Shown here: positions 62,603-64,000 of the stretch, piece by piece
Numbering within the stretch: position 1 is the first letter of the stretch
How the letters are laid out: each line of letters starts with the position of its first letter
Assembly (NCBI GenBank): GCA_002317295.1
Contig: DCIY01000030.1
Coordinates: 9,813-73,812 of the forward strand
Direction: 5' to 3'
Origin: Bacteroidales bacterium UBA1714
Lineage (GTDB): Bacteria > Bacteroidota > Bacteroidia > Bacteroidales > Paludibacteraceae
DNA: 64,000 nucleotides
The notes under the pieces: model-generated
Told to the model about the DNA's origin: nothing
Database searches by the model: none
What the model saw: the letters and a program-made list of their open reading frames with translations, nothing else
Made by a program: the position numbers and the translations under genes

Positions 62603-63219
62603 ATGGAATACAGGAAACGCATTATAGATGAAATATTGGAACTGCAATTGGAAGCAGCTGGAATTGTACTGATGAAGACAAACCATTGAGTGATAAAACG
62701 ATTTTGTCCTACCTGAATGCATTACGCAAGATATTCGTGATAGAAGATATGGTCGCCTGGAATCCCAACTTACGCAGTAAAGCTGCTATTCGAACCACGG
62801 ATACACGCTATTTTATCGATCCAAGTATAGCCACAGCAGCTTTGGGACTTGGTCCAAAGGATTTGACAAAGGATCTGAATACATTGGGATTGTTGTTTGA
62901 GACGATGGCTGTGCGAGACTTGCGTGTATATGCAGATGCCTTAGATGGAAACGTATATCATTATCGCGACAACAATGGTTTGGAATGTGACAGCGTAATG
63001 CATCTGCGTAATGGTCAATATGGACTGATAGAAATTAAATTGGGAGGAGATACTTTGATTGAGGAAGGAGCAAAGAATTTATGTTTGTTGGCATCCAAAA
63101 TAGATACTACAAAGATGAACGAGCCTTCTTTCCTAATGGTACTGACGGGCATCGGTCAATATGCCTATCAGCGTGAAGATGGTGTCTATGTGGTGCCCAT
63201 TGGCTGCCTTAAACCCTAG
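62603..63219 (+). pseudogene. Remnant of a second AAA/DUF4143 ATPase (internal deletion plus frameshift)
   Basis: The first part (62603-62689) encodes MEYRKRIIDEILELQLEAAG then IVLMKTNH, the start of a typical DUF4143 ATPase, and stops. The second part, in another frame, begins DEDKPLSDKTILSYLNAL near 62671 and continues through the complete DUF4143 domain to GVYVVPIGCLKP at 63219. The whole ATPase centre with Walker A and B is missing (about 180 residues by family length). The promoter and leader are intact. A TTG at 62686 could start the C-terminal piece alone (177 residues), which might still be made. Confidence 0.88.
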
Positions 63220-63228
63220 GGCTAACGA

Positions 63229-63305
63229 CGCGCAGACGCGCTATGACAACTGTAGGAGCAACGCTCCGTCAGGCGCAGCCGTCTAAACTGTAGCGACTAC
63301 GTCGC
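63229..63305. repeat. Cluster of mini-hairpins with TCTAAACT repeats
   Basis: Perfect hairpins CGCG-CAGA-CGCG (63229-63240), GGAGC-AAC-GCTCC (63255-63267) and GCGAC-TAC-GTCGC (63293-63305) are interspersed with two TCTAAACT copies. It is the densest such element in the window. Confidence 0.8.
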
Positions 63306-63317
63306 GTCCTCTAAACT

Positions 63318-63347
63318 AAAAAAATGCACCGAAAAGTGCATTTTTTT
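63318..63347 (+). terminator. Rho-independent terminator before the MNT-HEPN pair
   Basis: A 12-base stem AAAAAAATGCAC / GTGCATTTTTTT with loop CGAAAA and a T run. Its last base touches the next promoter. Confidence 0.92.
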
Positions 63348-63378
63348 TTGCACATGTCGCAAATATTTAGTATCTTTG
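63347..63378 (+). promoter_or_regulatory. Bacteroidota promoter for the MNT-HEPN pair
   Basis: TTTG at 63347-63350 and TATCTTTG at 63371-63378, 20 bases apart. It places the real start of the next gene at 63400. Confidence 0.87.
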
Positions 63379-63399
63379 CGGCCAAATAGGTCATTTAGT

Positions 63400-63717
63400 A
63401 TGTCAGAACAATCATTCATAGATAGTTTATCCCATTTTGGCAAGAGTATACTGCCAAAGGATGCATCGATGTGGCTTTATGGTTCACGTGCTCGCAATCA
63501 TGCTCATGAAGGTTCAGATTGGGACCTGCTGATTTTGCTCAACAAAGAAAAACAAGAGTATAATGATTTTGATGATTATTCTTATCCTTTGATTGATTTA
63601 GGAGCACAAAAAGGACAAATTGTTTCTGCACAAATTTATACTCAGAAGGAATGGCAGTCCATGTCCTTTACCCCTTTTTATAAAAATGTTGAACAAGATA
63701 AATTGGTGTTAGTATGA
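63400..63717 (+). CDS. Minimal nucleotidyltransferase (MNT), probable antitoxin
   Basis: A 105-residue protein with the minimal nucleotidyltransferase core: YGSRARNHAHEGSDWDLLIL gives the GSxAR and DxD motifs. In known MNT-HEPN pairs the MNT protein adds AMP groups to the HEPN toxin and blocks it. The ATG at 63400 was chosen because an earlier frame-consistent start at 63376 falls within the -7 box. It overlaps the next gene by four bases. Confidence 0.9.
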   Translation: MSEQSFIDSLSHFGKSILPKDASMWLYGSRARNHAHEGSDWDLLILLNKEKQEYNDFDDYSYPLIDLGAQKGQIVSAQIYTQKEWQSMSFTPFYKNVEQDKLVLV

Positions 63718-64000
63718 GCTTATCTGATGAAGAAAGACGGATTATGGTTGCGTTGGAAATAGAACGAGCCCGCAAGATAAAATCAGAGTTTCCTGTTTAT
63801 CAGCAAAATGCATTGTGGAGTACATTAGCTAATAGAATGTATTATGCCGTCTACCATGCGGCAATGGCATTACTAATAGCAAATGGTCTTCATGCTGGCA
63901 CTCATCAAGGAGTTTACGTGTTACTTAACCAGTATTTTATCAAAGAGAACTTATTGAGTGCTGAATATGGCTCTCTCTGCAAATTCGCGCGGGAAGGTGT
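63714..64000 (+). CDS. HEPN-domain protein, 3' end outside the window
   Basis: The partner of the MNT gene, open to the right edge (95 residues visible). It has the helical HEPN pattern NRMYYAVYHAAMALLIANGL followed by THQGVYVLLNQYF, which strongly resembles HEPN family proteins. The catalytic Rx4-6H motif of RNase-active HEPN toxins would lie in the missing part, so activity cannot be judged. Overlapping ATGA coupling to the MNT gene supports a toxin-antitoxin module. Confidence 0.85.
   Translation, partial: MSLSDEERRIMVALEIERARKIKSEFPVYQQNALWSTLANRMYYAVYHAAMALLIANGLHAGTHQGVYVLLNQYFIKENLLSAEYGSLCKFAREG

Overview
The window comes from a chromosome of the phylum Bacteroidota, probably order Bacteroidales. 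The direct evidence is a SusC/SusD pair, both outer-membrane type IX secretion proteins PorU and PorV, Bacteroidota-type LptC/LptD, DUF349, DUF3109, DUF4837 and DUF177 proteins, almost no Shine-Dalgarno sequences, and 17 promoters of the phylum's own type (TTTG, 20 bases, TAnnTTTG). The species cannot be named from the sequence.

Layout, left to right. 1-7.4 kb: a tight forward cluster holding the 3' part of pyruvate:ferredoxin oxidoreductase, nadC, an aminopeptidase P and argS, mostly joined by 4-base ATGA overlaps. 7.4-16.9 kb: a carbohydrate locus (deacetylase-like lipoprotein, ROK kinase, MFS transporter, SIS protein, a 55-residue membrane protein, SusC, SusD) ending in a strong terminator. 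17-19.3 kb: a DUF3089 lipoprotein, a zinc-less sirtuin and a PepSY-like lipoprotein. 19.4-25.5 kb: gyrA, a TPR protein, ruvX, def, mntP and a DUF3109 protein. 25.5-31.2 kb: acyl-CoA synthetase, coaX, a beta-barrel protein, a TPR protein and lptC. 31.2-33.4 kb: a DUF349 protein and ftsE.

33.4-45.1 kb is one long reverse-strand gene train: lptD, slyD-like, der, a decayed fumarylacetoacetase-like gene, porU, porV, ispF, a small exported protein, aroK, sufE. It starts from a promoter just upstream of lptD and joins LPS export (the anchor of many type IX cargo proteins) to the type IX sortase and shuttle. A divergent promoter reads into pheS, followed by DUF177-rpmF, rluB, a CE2-type esterase, a dicarboxylate symporter and rubrerythrin.

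51.2-60.9 kb: tRNA-Ser(CGA) beside repeats, an ABC-F protein whose first ATPase domain is shortened, a DUF4837 lipoprotein, nitroreductase, pdxA, alaS, a GtrA protein, guanine deaminase and a lipoate-ligase-like gene lacking a clear start. 60.9-64 kb is accessory: tRNA-Gly(CCC), an AAA/DUF4143 ATPase, a broken second DUF4143 ATPase, and an MNT-HEPN pair cut by the window end.

The most unusual non-coding signals are: (a) low-complexity tandem repeats of about 7-9 bases just before many start codons, often with tiny perfect hairpins; (b) a promoter signature extended well beyond the usual two boxes; (c) extra copies of tRNA 3' ends downstream of both tRNA genes; (d) 22- and 23-base leader repeats in front of both DUF4143 ATPase loci. 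No CRISPR array, insertion sequence, rRNA or phage gene is visible.
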